Positions 26,594 to 34,860 of a stretch of DNA of 64,000 nt are shown one piece after another; the first letter of the stretch is position 1, and each line of letters opens with the position of its first letter. The notes under the pieces were generated by a model. That model made no database searches. It was given only the letters and a program-made list of their open reading frames with translations, and had not been told where the DNA came from. The stretch covers positions 992,001 to 1,056,000 of the forward strand of contig NZ_CP073697.1 of NCBI RefSeq assembly GCF_025264665.1. Direction: 5' to 3'. The translations under genes and the position numbers were made by a program. Source of the stretch: Edaphobacter flagellatus (GTDB taxonomy: Bacteria; Acidobacteriota; Terriglobia; Terriglobales; Acidobacteriaceae).

Positions 26594-28054
26594 CTACTGG
26601 CAGGTGGTGCCGGCTGGCAGACGCTGGACGACGAATTGTAGATCAAGCACGTTAACGAAACCGTCTCCGTTGAAGTCGGCGCTGGGGTTATATCCTGCCT
26701 GCCCGACCTTTTTGCCGAAGGCGGCTCGTACGGTTGCCTGATCACTGCAATCGACGGCACCATTGCCGTTGACGTCTCCGGGAGTTCCGCTGACCACAAG
26801 TGGAAGGGTGATGACATGAGAGAGGTAGCCATCGGCGCTGAGTCCATTGACGACGAGTGTGTAGCTGCCCGGAGGCGTAGCGGAGGATGTCGCGATGGTC
26901 AGAGTGGACGTACCAGATCCGCCAGCGACGGCCGGAGAGCTGAACGTTGCAGAAGCAGCCGCCGGAAGTCCGGTGAGATTGGTGGCCGCCGAGGTATTGG
27001 ACGAGCCGGGAACTACATTCGATCCGGCGAGGCCTAGGTTGACGTTTTGATTGAAGCCATTAAGCGGTGCAAGGTTTAAAGCATAAGAGATCGCGCTTCC
27101 AGGAGCAACAGCGGTTGACACAGGAGTCGAGGTCAGAGAGAAATCTGGAAGGGTAGATTCGCTGGCGCAGTCATCGGGCACTTTGGCGATGCAGAAGTTA
27201 TTGAAGCGCACCTGCTCGTCGCGAAGCTGTTGCGCATTATCGAGGCTGCGGTAGATTCCCCACTTCGGCCGGATCACCGTAGTTCCGACACGCCACATGT
27301 CGATATCGTTATTCGAATAAGACAAGAGAGTGGCGCCATCACTGAGCCGGTTGATTACGAGAGAGTACTGGCCAGGGGTTGTTGCGCCCTCTTCCAGAGT
27401 ATGACCATAGGTAATTCTCTCGTACGCTTCGACCCATTGACCAAGGAAAGGGTCGAGCGGAACTTGCGCGAGTGTGATGGTCTGAGCTGGAGGACTGGCG
27501 ATGGTTGAGGTAACCAGTAGCAGCTGTATCGTGTTTGGCGTGCCAAAACGAGGAGTTAGAGTGATGAGAGGCGCACCGTCATCGCCATCGAAGGCCTTAA
27601 TCTGATGAATGTGGGTGAAACTGTATGACGGCTGAAACCCTGAAGGCAACATGAATCTCCAGCGATGAACGACCGTCTCGCCAAGATGGCCCACGATGTA
27701 GTTCTGATAGGGCGTTGGATTTGAAGCACCTTCGGTCTTCATCTCCAACCGCTGACGATCGGTAGCGGAACAGCGATCGTTATCAGGGACGACGTGCATG
27801 TTGAAGAGGAAAACATAGCTTTCCAAAGTGCTGTCGGGGGTTTGAGTGAGATGAGGGCCAAAGCTGAGATGGCTACAGTCTGGATTTTCTGGTGATGCCT
27901 TCAGAACATTACCAGCAAGGGTTTGCGGCGGCGTGATTCCATCGGCCCGGAGATGCGTCGGTGTATACGTTTGCATCTGCGAGCATAATAATGTAGGGCT
28001 GGCAAGCAGGGCCACAGCAGTGAGCGCAACCCGCGTGAGATGTACGGCACACAT
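26594..28054 (-). CDS. Secreted lectin-like protein with Ig-like and dockerin domains
   Basis: A 486-residue secreted protein. A signal peptide (about 1-26) precedes a beta-jelly-roll-like N-terminal domain (about 30-285, ending near VRFNNFCIAKVPDDC) that resembles concanavalin-type polysaccharide-binding or lyase folds. An Ig-like domain follows (about 300-420, with the Gly-Phe-x-x-x-Val-x-Leu pattern also seen in the large protein at 35875). The C-terminus is a type I dockerin (about 427-486) with two calcium loops, DVNGNGAVDCSD and DFNGDGFVNVLD. The ATG follows AGGAG, somewhat far. The next gene encodes a cohesin-like domain. No catalytic residues can be assigned, so a substrate-binding subunit is as likely as an enzyme. 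Confidence 0.78.
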   Translation of the reverse strand: MCAVHLTRVALTAVALLASPTLLCSQMQTYTPTHLRADGITPPQTLAGNVLKASPENPDCSHLSFGPHLTQTPDSTLESYVFLFNMHVVPDNDRCSATDRQRLEMKTEGASNPTPYQNYIVGHLGETVVHRWRFMLPSGFQPSYSFTHIHQIKAFDGDDGAPLITLTPRFGTPNTIQLLLVTSTIASPPAQTITLAQVPLDPFLGQWVEAYERITYGHTLEEGATTPGQYSLVINRLSDGATLLSYSNNDIDMWRVGTTVIRPKWGIYRSLDNAQQLRDEQVRFNNFCIAKVPDDCASESTLPDFSLTSTPVSTAVAPGSAISYALNLAPLNGFNQNVNLGLAGSNVVPGSSNTSAATNLTGLPAAASATFSSPAVAGGSGTSTLTIATSSATPPGSYTLVVNGLSADGYLSHVITLPLVVSGTPGDVNGNGAVDCSDQATVRAAFGKKVGQAGYNPSADFNGDGFVNVLDLQFVVQRLPAGTTCQ

Positions 28055-28283
28055 ATCCCATTCTCCTAAAATGATTTCGAGCGTTCTTGATTGCGCGTAC
28101 TAGATTTTGTTGCTTATTGCGCGGCAGTCAATTTATCGGAGCGGAAAGACAGCTTTCAAGGAAAAAAATAAGTTTGCATGCAAAATGAATCTCCAGTAGA
28201 TGCTGTCTCTACTTGGATCTGTCACGAAACTTGCAGTATCTCTGCATGATGCCGGTCGGCATCTTCAGCGGACCGCGCGCCCA
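28055..28283. other. Intergenic region left of repeat copy B
   Basis: About 230 bases carrying the start region of the dockerin gene. GATGCCG-GT-CGGCATC (near 28245-28262) is a perfect 7-bp inverted repeat that could be a protein site or small hairpin. No gene is seen. Confidence 0.4.
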
Positions 28284-28595
28284 ACGCTATGAGCGTTATA
28301 CTCGCTGTCGCTATTCAAGGAAAACGTCCATACAATTGCATCAACATTGCTTGAGGCGGCAGGATTCCGTCCATCATCTTGTGTACGATACGCGTACGAT
28401 TACTCCGGCATTGTCGACCTTTTCGGCACGTTCTTCCCATCATAGAATCTGTAGATACAGAAACTAGGCCTTGTGGAAAAGTTCGACTCTCGCCGCCTCC
28501 ACCAGCCTTAGCTGCTGTATTTTTACATTTACAAAATTCGTAGTTTCTCTGTGCACGATACGCTTGAGATCGCTACATGATGTTGAGGCTGTGCC
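28284..28595. repeat. Repeat copy B (island-end repeat with tmRNA-like 3' end)
   Basis: The second copy of the 300-base unit at 18284-18584, starting exactly 10,000 bases later. Shared blocks include the TATGAGC segment, GGCGGCAGGATT, the GTACG hairpin, the CTGTA-GA-TACAG hairpin, the CCA core at 28481-28504 and the region up to ACATGATGTTGA. The integrase start codon is at 28577, but similarity stops after about seven codons, and the stop of the ADOP permease follows at 28600. So the second integrase has been almost wholly lost. Confidence 0.75.
28481..28504 (+). other. Second candidate attachment core (tmRNA/tRNA 3' end)
   Basis: The stretch begins GTTCGACTCTCGCC and ends GCCTCCACCA, differing from 18471-18494 by one base. 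As in copy A, the sequence before the T-loop cannot complete the T-stem. Direct repetition of the core 10,010 bases apart is what an integrated element, or two in tandem, would leave. Confidence 0.68.
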
Positions 28596-28599
28596 TGCC

Positions 28600-31344
28600 T
28601 CATTCATGCCGCAGAGCACGGATGGGATCAATACGCGATGCGCGTCGCGCAGGGCCAAGCGCGGCCAGCAGAGCGATGATAATCAGCAACGCCGCAGCGG
28701 TTATCAATGTTAGAGGGTCTGAAGGCTTCAATCCGTACAGCATCGCGCTCAGGAGGCGCCCCAACCATAGCGCCCCACTTATGCCTATCGCGACCCCTGC
28801 CAAAGCCATCCACGACGCCTCGCGGAGTACCATGCAGAGGACTTGGTCTGTGCGGGCTCCGAGAGCCATACGGATGCCGATCTCGCTAGCACGGCGGGCT
28901 ACCGTGTAGGCCATGATGCCGTAGATACCGATGCTGGCGAGAAGGAGGGCAAGCAGACCGAAGCCTGCGGTGAGGCGTGCGAAGATACGTTCATTAGAAA
29001 GACTGGAGTCGATTTGCTGGGTCATGGTGCGGACTTCAATGAGGGGCAGGTTTGGATCAAGTGAGGCGACGGCGGCTCGGACCTGATTCACGATGCCGGT
29101 GGGATCGGCGAAGGTACGAAGCTCAACGACCATGCGGCCTACATCATCGGCGTGCTGCTGATAGGGAAGATAGAAGAGCGGTGGCGTGGTGGAACGAAGA
29201 TTGGCGTAGCGAGTGTCGGCAGCGATGCCGACGATCTGGATGGGGCCGCTTGAATCTTCGCTCTCGAAGGTCTGGCCGAGCGGATCCAGGTTGGGAAAGT
29301 ATTTCTGGGCAAGGGTTTGATTGATGACCGCGACCATGGGTGAGGTCTGAGTGTCGTGCACGTCGAATCCGCGGCCGTGCATGATGGGAATACCAAGGGT
29401 AGCCAGGAAGTCGGTGCCGACGACGTTCATCTGGATGCGACCTTCACCCTTAACGATAGGGCGACCGGAGACGTGGAAGGTGGAACCTGAGTAGCCGTCA
29501 CCGACGATGGCGATTGTGCTCAATGAGACCGAGCGAACGCCAGGGAGGGCGGTCAATTTTTCTTCGAGCTGGCGATAGAGCGCAGTGCTTTGCGGGCCGG
29601 TATAGCGAGTTCTCGGGGGATCGAGTCGGAAGAGAAGGATGTTGTCCGGCTGGAAGCCAAGCGGAGTGTGGCTGAGATTGACGAGAGTCCGTACGAAAAG
29701 CCCGGCGCCGATAAGCAGAATTGCCGAGAGTGCAATCTGGAAGATGACAAGTCCTTTGCCGAGACCTATTTTTTGCCGGCTGGAGGTGACGTGGGTTGTG
29801 TCCTTGAGACCACAGTTGACGTTTGTGCGTGTTGCCTGCCATGCGGGAGCGAGACCGAAAAGAATTCCAGTTGCGAGCGAGACCCCAACGATAAAGGCGA
29901 CGACGCGGCCATCGAAGTCAAGCCGCATTGTCTCTGGGCGCCAGGATTTTGCGAGGAGGTGCGGGATGAGGTTTCGACCGAAATAGCCAACGAGCAGACC
30001 GGCGGCACCTCCGAGTGAGGAGAGCAGCAGGCTTTCGATGAGCATCTGGCGCACAATGCCTACGCGGCCTGCCCCCAGTGCGAGGCGGGTGCTGACCTCG
30101 CGCTCGCGGGCAGAGGCGCGGGCGAGCAGCAGGTTTGCCATGTTGACGCAGGCGAGCAGAAGTACGAGGCCGGCGAGTAAGAGCAGTATGTAGGAGGGCT
30201 TGGCAAACGCGCCCTTCAGGTAGTCGAGGCCGCGATCGCCGGGCTGAAACTGGAGATGAAACTGGGTGGGAGTGTTGCCGTCGGGCATGCCCGCGGTTGC
30301 AGCCGGTCGCAGGACGGCATCAAGCTCTGCTTGCGCGCGGCCCTCGGAGATGTCGGGACGCAAGCGTGCCATGACGAGCAGCCACCATGACTGCGGATTA
30401 TCGAGCAAAGAGGTGCTGCCGTTTTGCGAGCGCGGCAGCAATAGCGGCTGCATCGTGAGGGGAACGAAGACTTGTGTGATGGTGTCTATCTGCAGACCCG
30501 TGAAGCTGCCTTGAGCAATACCGACGATGGTGGTAGGGATGCCATTGAGCGAGATAGTTTTGCCAAGCACGGAAGAAGAACGGGCGAAGTGCGTAGTCCA
30601 GTAGGCTTCACTAATGACGGCGACCGGGCTGGGGGCGGTGTCGTCGGCGGGTGTAAGGGTGCGGCCAAGTACGGGCTGGACGCCGAGTGCATTAAAGGTA
30701 TCGCCGCTAACGAATTCGGCGGAGATGAGGTCAGGGTCACCGTCAACGGAGGCGGTCATCTGGACGTCTTTGAAGGCGAAGAGGTACTGGAAGGCATCGG
30801 TCTGCTTACGCAATTCCTGGAAGACGGGATAGGAGAACGATGAGCTGACGCGCTCGCCACTAGCATTGGAGAAAGCGTCACCCCAGACGAGTGGGACCTT
30901 CTGATCGTGGCCTGCGATCCAAGTGAGCATGCGGAGTTGTTTTGGGTCTTTTACGGGCAGGGTGTCGAAGAGAACTTTTTTTGCGACCGTGAAGATGGCG
31001 GTGTTGGCACCGATGCCTAGACCAAGCGAAGTGATGGCGACGATGGTAAGAGTTGGATTACGGCGGAGCTGACGCATACTGAAGCGGAGATCGCGTCCAA
31101 GAGTGGAAAGAGACATGATCGCGCGCATCTCTCTCTGACCTTGCTGCAAGAGGGTCGTATTACCAAATTGACGGCGCGCCGCCGAAGCAGCGTCTTCGGG
31201 ACACATACCTTGGCGAATGAATCGCTCCGTGAGCAACTGCAGGTGCAGCCGCATCTCGTCGTCGGATTCGCGATCTGCTTTCCGCAGTCTGAACAATCCG
31301 CTGAGCTTTGCTGCGAAGACGTGAAATCGGGAAAATATCGTCAA
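28600..31344 (-). CDS. ADOP-type ABC transporter permease (MacB/FtsX-like)
   Basis: A 914-residue acidobacterial duplicated orphan permease: an N-terminal permease-prefix domain (about 20-75, with DDEMRLHLQLLTERFI), a first MacB_PCD/FtsX unit (periplasmic part about 110-370, helices about 385-500) and a second (periplasmic about 560-760, helices about 790-900). No ATPase is encoded next to it, as is usual for this family, whose function is largely unknown and may be export or signalling. It overlaps its PadR gene by the ATGA pattern (31341-31344), so the two are co-translated. The chain ends with the characteristic Pro-Ile-Arg-Ala-Leu-Arg-His-Glu. Confidence 0.92.
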   Translation of the reverse strand: MTIFSRFHVFAAKLSGLFRLRKADRESDDEMRLHLQLLTERFIRQGMCPEDAASAARRQFGNTTLLQQGQREMRAIMSLSTLGRDLRFSMRQLRRNPTLTIVAITSLGLGIGANTAIFTVAKKVLFDTLPVKDPKQLRMLTWIAGHDQKVPLVWGDAFSNASGERVSSSFSYPVFQELRKQTDAFQYLFAFKDVQMTASVDGDPDLISAEFVSGDTFNALGVQPVLGRTLTPADDTAPSPVAVISEAYWTTHFARSSSVLGKTISLNGIPTTIVGIAQGSFTGLQIDTITQVFVPLTMQPLLLPRSQNGSTSLLDNPQSWWLLVMARLRPDISEGRAQAELDAVLRPAATAGMPDGNTPTQFHLQFQPGDRGLDYLKGAFAKPSYILLLLAGLVLLLACVNMANLLLARASAREREVSTRLALGAGRVGIVRQMLIESLLLSSLGGAAGLLVGYFGRNLIPHLLAKSWRPETMRLDFDGRVVAFIVGVSLATGILFGLAPAWQATRTNVNCGLKDTTHVTSSRQKIGLGKGLVIFQIALSAILLIGAGLFVRTLVNLSHTPLGFQPDNILLFRLDPPRTRYTGPQSTALYRQLEEKLTALPGVRSVSLSTIAIVGDGYSGSTFHVSGRPIVKGEGRIQMNVVGTDFLATLGIPIMHGRGFDVHDTQTSPMVAVINQTLAQKYFPNLDPLGQTFESEDSSGPIQIVGIAADTRYANLRSTTPPLFYLPYQQHADDVGRMVVELRTFADPTGIVNQVRAAVASLDPNLPLIEVRTMTQQIDSSLSNERIFARLTAGFGLLALLLASIGIYGIMAYTVARRASEIGIRMALGARTDQVLCMVLREASWMALAGVAIGISGALWLGRLLSAMLYGLKPSDPLTLITAAALLIIIALLAALGPARRASRIDPIRALRHE

Positions 31345-31703
31345 CTTAGCCCTTCCTGGCCTAATACGCGGTCGATGACTCCCGAGATGCGCTCCCAGTT
31401 CTCGGTCTCAATTGCCAGCTGCTTCACCCCACGCTTGGTGATGGAGTAGAACTTTGCCTTGCGGTTGTTCTCCGAAGTCCCCCACTCCGATACGATCCAT
31501 CCTTGTTGTTGAAGGCGTAGCAAGGAGGTATATACGGTACCTTCGTTCAGCGTCAGCACCTCTTCGCTCAACTGCTCAATGCGACGGGCAATCCCAAATC
31601 CGTGCAAGGAGCCAAGCGCATGGAGGGTTTTCAGAATCATGAGATCCAGCGTACCTTGCAAAACTTCGGATTTTTCGCCACTCACGGATACTCCTTTGGA
31701 CAC
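31341..31703 (-). CDS. PadR-family transcriptional regulator
   Basis: A 120-residue PadR-type winged-helix regulator. The N-terminal HTH includes LQGTLDLMILKTLHAL, GFGIARRIEQLSEEVLTLNEGTVYTSLLRLQQQGWI, and the wing with FYSITKRG; the C-terminal helix (about 95-118) would mediate dimerisation. It lies directly before the ADOP permease and overlaps it by four bases. PadR-ADOP pairs are widespread in acidobacteria, with the regulator presumed to repress the pair. The start could be the ATG at 31703, or the second in-frame GTG a few codons on; no strong ribosome site decides it. Confidence 0.92.
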   Translation of the reverse strand: MSKGVSVSGEKSEVLQGTLDLMILKTLHALGSLHGFGIARRIEQLSEEVLTLNEGTVYTSLLRLQQQGWIVSEWGTSENNRKAKFYSITKRGVKQLAIETENWERISGVIDRVLGQEGLS

Positions 31704-32094
31704 TGCAAAGAAGCTAACAGCACTCCATTGGAATGTCCACAGGAAAGATGGAAGAACAAAAATCTGGCAAATTGTATTCGGTTAAAATTGGATACAGCAT
31801 GTAGTTCGGTTGCGCACTCACAGGCTCTCAACTGTTGCTAAATTGCATGACTTCCTGGTGTTTCGTGGCCGAGCGCTTCGTGAGGTCGTTTGTAGATGTA
31901 AAAGCGATGGAACTCATCAAAACGATTCTGCTGTGCACAGAGTGTCTGCCGAAAGCGCAGGCTTCAGGATCGGACGATGCCACACAAAACGTAACGAAAG
32001 ACAACTGAAAAGCATTGCTGCATCATTTTCGATGCAGCAATCCTGGACGAGCTTGCCAATTTTTTGATAACGCAACACGCAGAGCGTGAGCATA
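31704..32094. other. Divergent region between padR and ethanolamine permease genes
   Basis: About 390 bases, no gene. It contains the 11-bp inverted repeat at 32014-32041. I looked for a cobalamin riboswitch, since EutBC needs adenosylcobalamin, and saw no B12-box-like segment. Confidence 0.5.
32014..32041. promoter_or_regulatory. 11-bp inverted repeat before the eat-eutBC operon
   Basis: ATTGCTGCATC and GATGCAGCAAT are perfect complements separated by ATTTTC, 53 bases before the permease start. It may be a regulator site or an RNA hairpin. No T-run follows, so a terminator is less likely. Confidence 0.5.
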
Positions 32095-33456
32095 ATGGTC
32101 GCAGGAGATATCTTGGACGACAACTCGCACCTGAAAGCAACACTGAATACCTGGCAGTTATGGGGAATCGCGGTTGGACTGGTTATCTCAGGCGAGTACT
32201 TTGGCTGGAGTTACGGCTGGGCAAGCGCAGGCACACTCGGATTTCTGGCGACGACCTTCCTGGTCGCCACCATGTACACCGCATTCATCTTCAGCTTCAC
32301 CGAACTGACGACAGCAATTCCAAATGCCGGAGGGCCATTTGCCTATGCCGAGCGCGCCTTTGGAGAGTTCGGCGGGTACCTCGCCGGCGTGGCCACTCTG
32401 ATCGAGTTCGTCTTTGCGCCGCCCGCCATCGCACTGGCAATTGGAGCATACCTTAACGTACAGTTCCCTGCCCTGTCGCCCAGGCACGCTGCTGTTCTGG
32501 CATATCTGCTCTTTATGGCGATCAATATCATCGGCGTAAAAATTGCCGCAAGCTTCGAGCTGTTCATTACCATTCTTGCCATCATCGAGCTTTTGGTCTT
32601 CATGGCCGTGGTCGCACCCGGCTTTCACATCCGCAACTTCACAGCAGGCGGATGGGCGGGACAGAATCACTTCACTGCAGGCTCGCTACACGGCATGTTT
32701 GCGGCAGTTCCGTTTGCCATCTGGTTCTTCCTTGCTATTGAAGGTGTAGCGATGGCCGCCGAAGAGGCGAAGCGGCCTTCACACTCTATTCCTATCGCTT
32801 ACATCGCCGGCATCTGCACTCTGCTTGCACTTGCGATCGGCGTTATGCTGTTTGCAGGCGGCGTTGGCAACTGGAACGCGCTCTCGAATATCAACGATCC
32901 TCTGCCGCAGGCTATGAAGATCATCGTCGGGCCTTCGAGCGGATGGCTACACATGCTAGTGTGGCTTGGACTGTTTGGACTGATCGCCTCGCTGCACGGT
33001 ATCATCTTCGGCTACTCGCGACAGATCTTTGCTCTGGCACGCTCCGGCTATCTGCCCTCGGTCTTCAGTCATATTCATCCCAGGTTGCAAACACCGTGGG
33101 TTGCGATTCTTGCCGGCGGTATTGTAGGCATTGCAGCAATCTATAGTGATCGGTGGATTACATTCGGCGGGCAGCCGCTGACCGCGAACATCGTCGTCAT
33201 GTCCGTGCTTGGCGCTCTGGTAATGTATGCCGTAAGCATGCTCGCGCTCTTCCGGCTGCGAAAGACCGAGCCCCAGCTCGAAAGACCGTTTCGGGCGCGG
33301 CTCTACCCCTTCTCTCCTATATGGACGCTGCTTGGAGTCTTCGTATGCCTTGCCAGCGTCGTTTATTACAACCGGGTAATTTCCGCGGTCTTCTGCTGCG
33401 TTGTGGGTGCCGGATATGTTCTACTGCGGCTCACACGGCGCGCAGTCGCTGAGTGA
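32095..33456 (+). CDS. eat: Ethanolamine permease (APC superfamily)
   Basis: A 453-residue amino-acid/polyamine/organocation-type permease with about twelve helices. The start region TLNTWQLWGIAVGLVISGEYFGWSYGW and the PNAGGPFAYAERAFGEFGGYLAG segment match the ethanolamine permease branch. Nine bases separate its stop from the eutB start, so it heads the operon and brings in the substrate of the lyase. The frame opens at a GTG at 32086, but I prefer the ATG at 32095; no clear ribosome site decides between them. Found in the plus orientation inside the second presumed island. Confidence 0.85.
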   Translation: MVAGDILDDNSHLKATLNTWQLWGIAVGLVISGEYFGWSYGWASAGTLGFLATTFLVATMYTAFIFSFTELTTAIPNAGGPFAYAERAFGEFGGYLAGVATLIEFVFAPPAIALAIGAYLNVQFPALSPRHAAVLAYLLFMAINIIGVKIAASFELFITILAIIELLVFMAVVAPGFHIRNFTAGGWAGQNHFTAGSLHGMFAAVPFAIWFFLAIEGVAMAAEEAKRPSHSIPIAYIAGICTLLALAIGVMLFAGGVGNWNALSNINDPLPQAMKIIVGPSSGWLHMLVWLGLFGLIASLHGIIFGYSRQIFALARSGYLPSVFSHIHPRLQTPWVAILAGGIVGIAAIYSDRWITFGGQPLTANIVVMSVLGALVMYAVSMLALFRLRKTEPQLERPFRARLYPFSPIWTLLGVFVCLASVVYYNRVISAVFCCVVGAGYVLLRLTRRAVAE

Positions 33457-33465
33457 GGAAAGAAG

Positions 33466-34860
33466 ATGTCCTTTGCACATACCATCGGGGGCTCCACCTA
33501 TCGTTTCGACGACCTGAAGACTCTGCTTGCCAGAGCGACGCCTGCACGATCGGGAGACGAGCTCGCCGGTGTTGCAGCGCAGTCGGAGATTGAGCGCGCA
33601 GCCGCTCGCTTCGCTCTCGCCGATGTACCGTTGAAGCACTTTCTGAACGAAGCGGTAATTCCTTACGAAGAGGACGACGTTACGCGCCTGATCATGGACA
33701 CGCATGATGGCGAGGCGTTTGCCCCAATCGCGCACCTTACCGTGGGAGAGTTTCGCGACTGGCTGCTGGAGCAAACACAGAACCCCGAGGCGCTGAAAAA
33801 TGTAAGCCGCGGCGTAACGCCGGAGATGGCCGCCGCAGTCTCCAAACTGATGCGCAACCAGGATCTTGTACTCGCAGCAAGCAGAATGCGCGTGGTGACG
33901 AGGTTTCGGACGACGATCGGTCTGCCCGGCACGATGTCCGTTCGCCTACAGCCGAATCATCCAGTCGACGACCCAAAAGGGATCCTCGCATCTGTGATCG
34001 ACGGTATTCTCTATGGCTGCGGCGATGCCGTAATCGGCATTAATCCGGCGACAGACAGCATTAGCTCCGCGATGGGCCTGCTGCGTCTGCTGGATGACTT
34101 CCGCACTCGGTTCGACGCTCCGATACAGAGCTGCGTGCTCACTCATATTACCAATACGATCGAAGCGATTCGCCAGAATGCTCCGGTGGATTTGGTGTTT
34201 CAGTCAATTGCGGGAAGCGAGAAGGCAAATGCCAGTTTTGGCGTTACGCTCGGTCTGCTGAAGGAAGCTGAAGATGCGGCACTATCGCTGCATCGCGGCA
34301 CTGTCGGCACGGAATGCATGTACTTCGAGACAGGACAGGGGAGCGCTCTCTCGGCAAGTGCCAGCTTCGGCGTGGACCAGCAGACTTGCGAGGCACGGGC
34401 TTATGCCGTGGCGCGGTTTTGTCGGCCGCTATTGGTGAATACTGTCGTCGGCTTTATCGGTCCGGAATATCTGTTCGACAGCAAGCAGATCATACGCGCC
34501 GGCCTGGAAGACCACTTCTGCGGTAAGCTGCTTGGATTGCCGATGGGCTGCGACGTCTGCTACACGAACCATGCCGAGGCCGACCAGGATGACATGGATA
34601 CACTGCTGACGCTGCTTGGAGTTGCTGGAGTGAACTTTATCATTGGCGTCCCCGGGGCAGACGATATTATGCTGAATTACCAGAGCACGTCGTTCCATGA
34701 CGTGTTGTACCTTCGAAGCGTGCTTGGACTGAAGCGAGCGCCAGAGTTCGAGGAGTGGCTGAGGACAATGCAGATCATCGATGCAAGGGGCGACTTTACG
34801 CTCTCGGCTGCCTCGCTGGAGCGCCTGCTGCCTGCGGATACTCTGCGGAGTGCGAGTTGA
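33466..34860 (+). CDS. eutB: Ethanolamine ammonia-lyase large subunit
   Basis: A 464-residue EutB, close to the family's usual length. Ethanolamine ammonia-lyase uses adenosylcobalamin to convert ethanolamine to acetaldehyde and ammonia. Family features seen: an early FDDLKTLLARATPARSGDELAG region, a central GCGDAVIGINPATDS, GTECMYFETGQGSALSA, and late CDVCYTNHAEADQDDM and IIGVPGADDIMLNYQST that line the TIM-barrel active site. The ATG follows AGGAAAG. The stop TGA overlaps the TTG start of eutC. No reactivase (EutA) or microcompartment gene accompanies it in this window, so the acetaldehyde would be handled elsewhere. Confidence 0.96.
   Translation: MSFAHTIGGSTYRFDDLKTLLARATPARSGDELAGVAAQSEIERAAARFALADVPLKHFLNEAVIPYEEDDVTRLIMDTHDGEAFAPIAHLTVGEFRDWLLEQTQNPEALKNVSRGVTPEMAAAVSKLMRNQDLVLAASRMRVVTRFRTTIGLPGTMSVRLQPNHPVDDPKGILASVIDGILYGCGDAVIGINPATDSISSAMGLLRLLDDFRTRFDAPIQSCVLTHITNTIEAIRQNAPVDLVFQSIAGSEKANASFGVTLGLLKEAEDAALSLHRGTVGTECMYFETGQGSALSASASFGVDQQTCEARAYAVARFCRPLLVNTVVGFIGPEYLFDSKQIIRAGLEDHFCGKLLGLPMGCDVCYTNHAEADQDDMDTLLTLLGVAGVNFIIGVPGADDIMLNYQSTSFHDVLYLRSVLGLKRAPEFEEWLRTMQIIDARGDFTLSAASLERLLPADTLRSAS

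Noticed and set aside
31704..32094. Adenosylcobalamin riboswitch before the ethanolamine operon
   Set aside because: No B12-box-like sequence or suitable multi-stem structure is visible; only the 11-bp inverted repeat was found.
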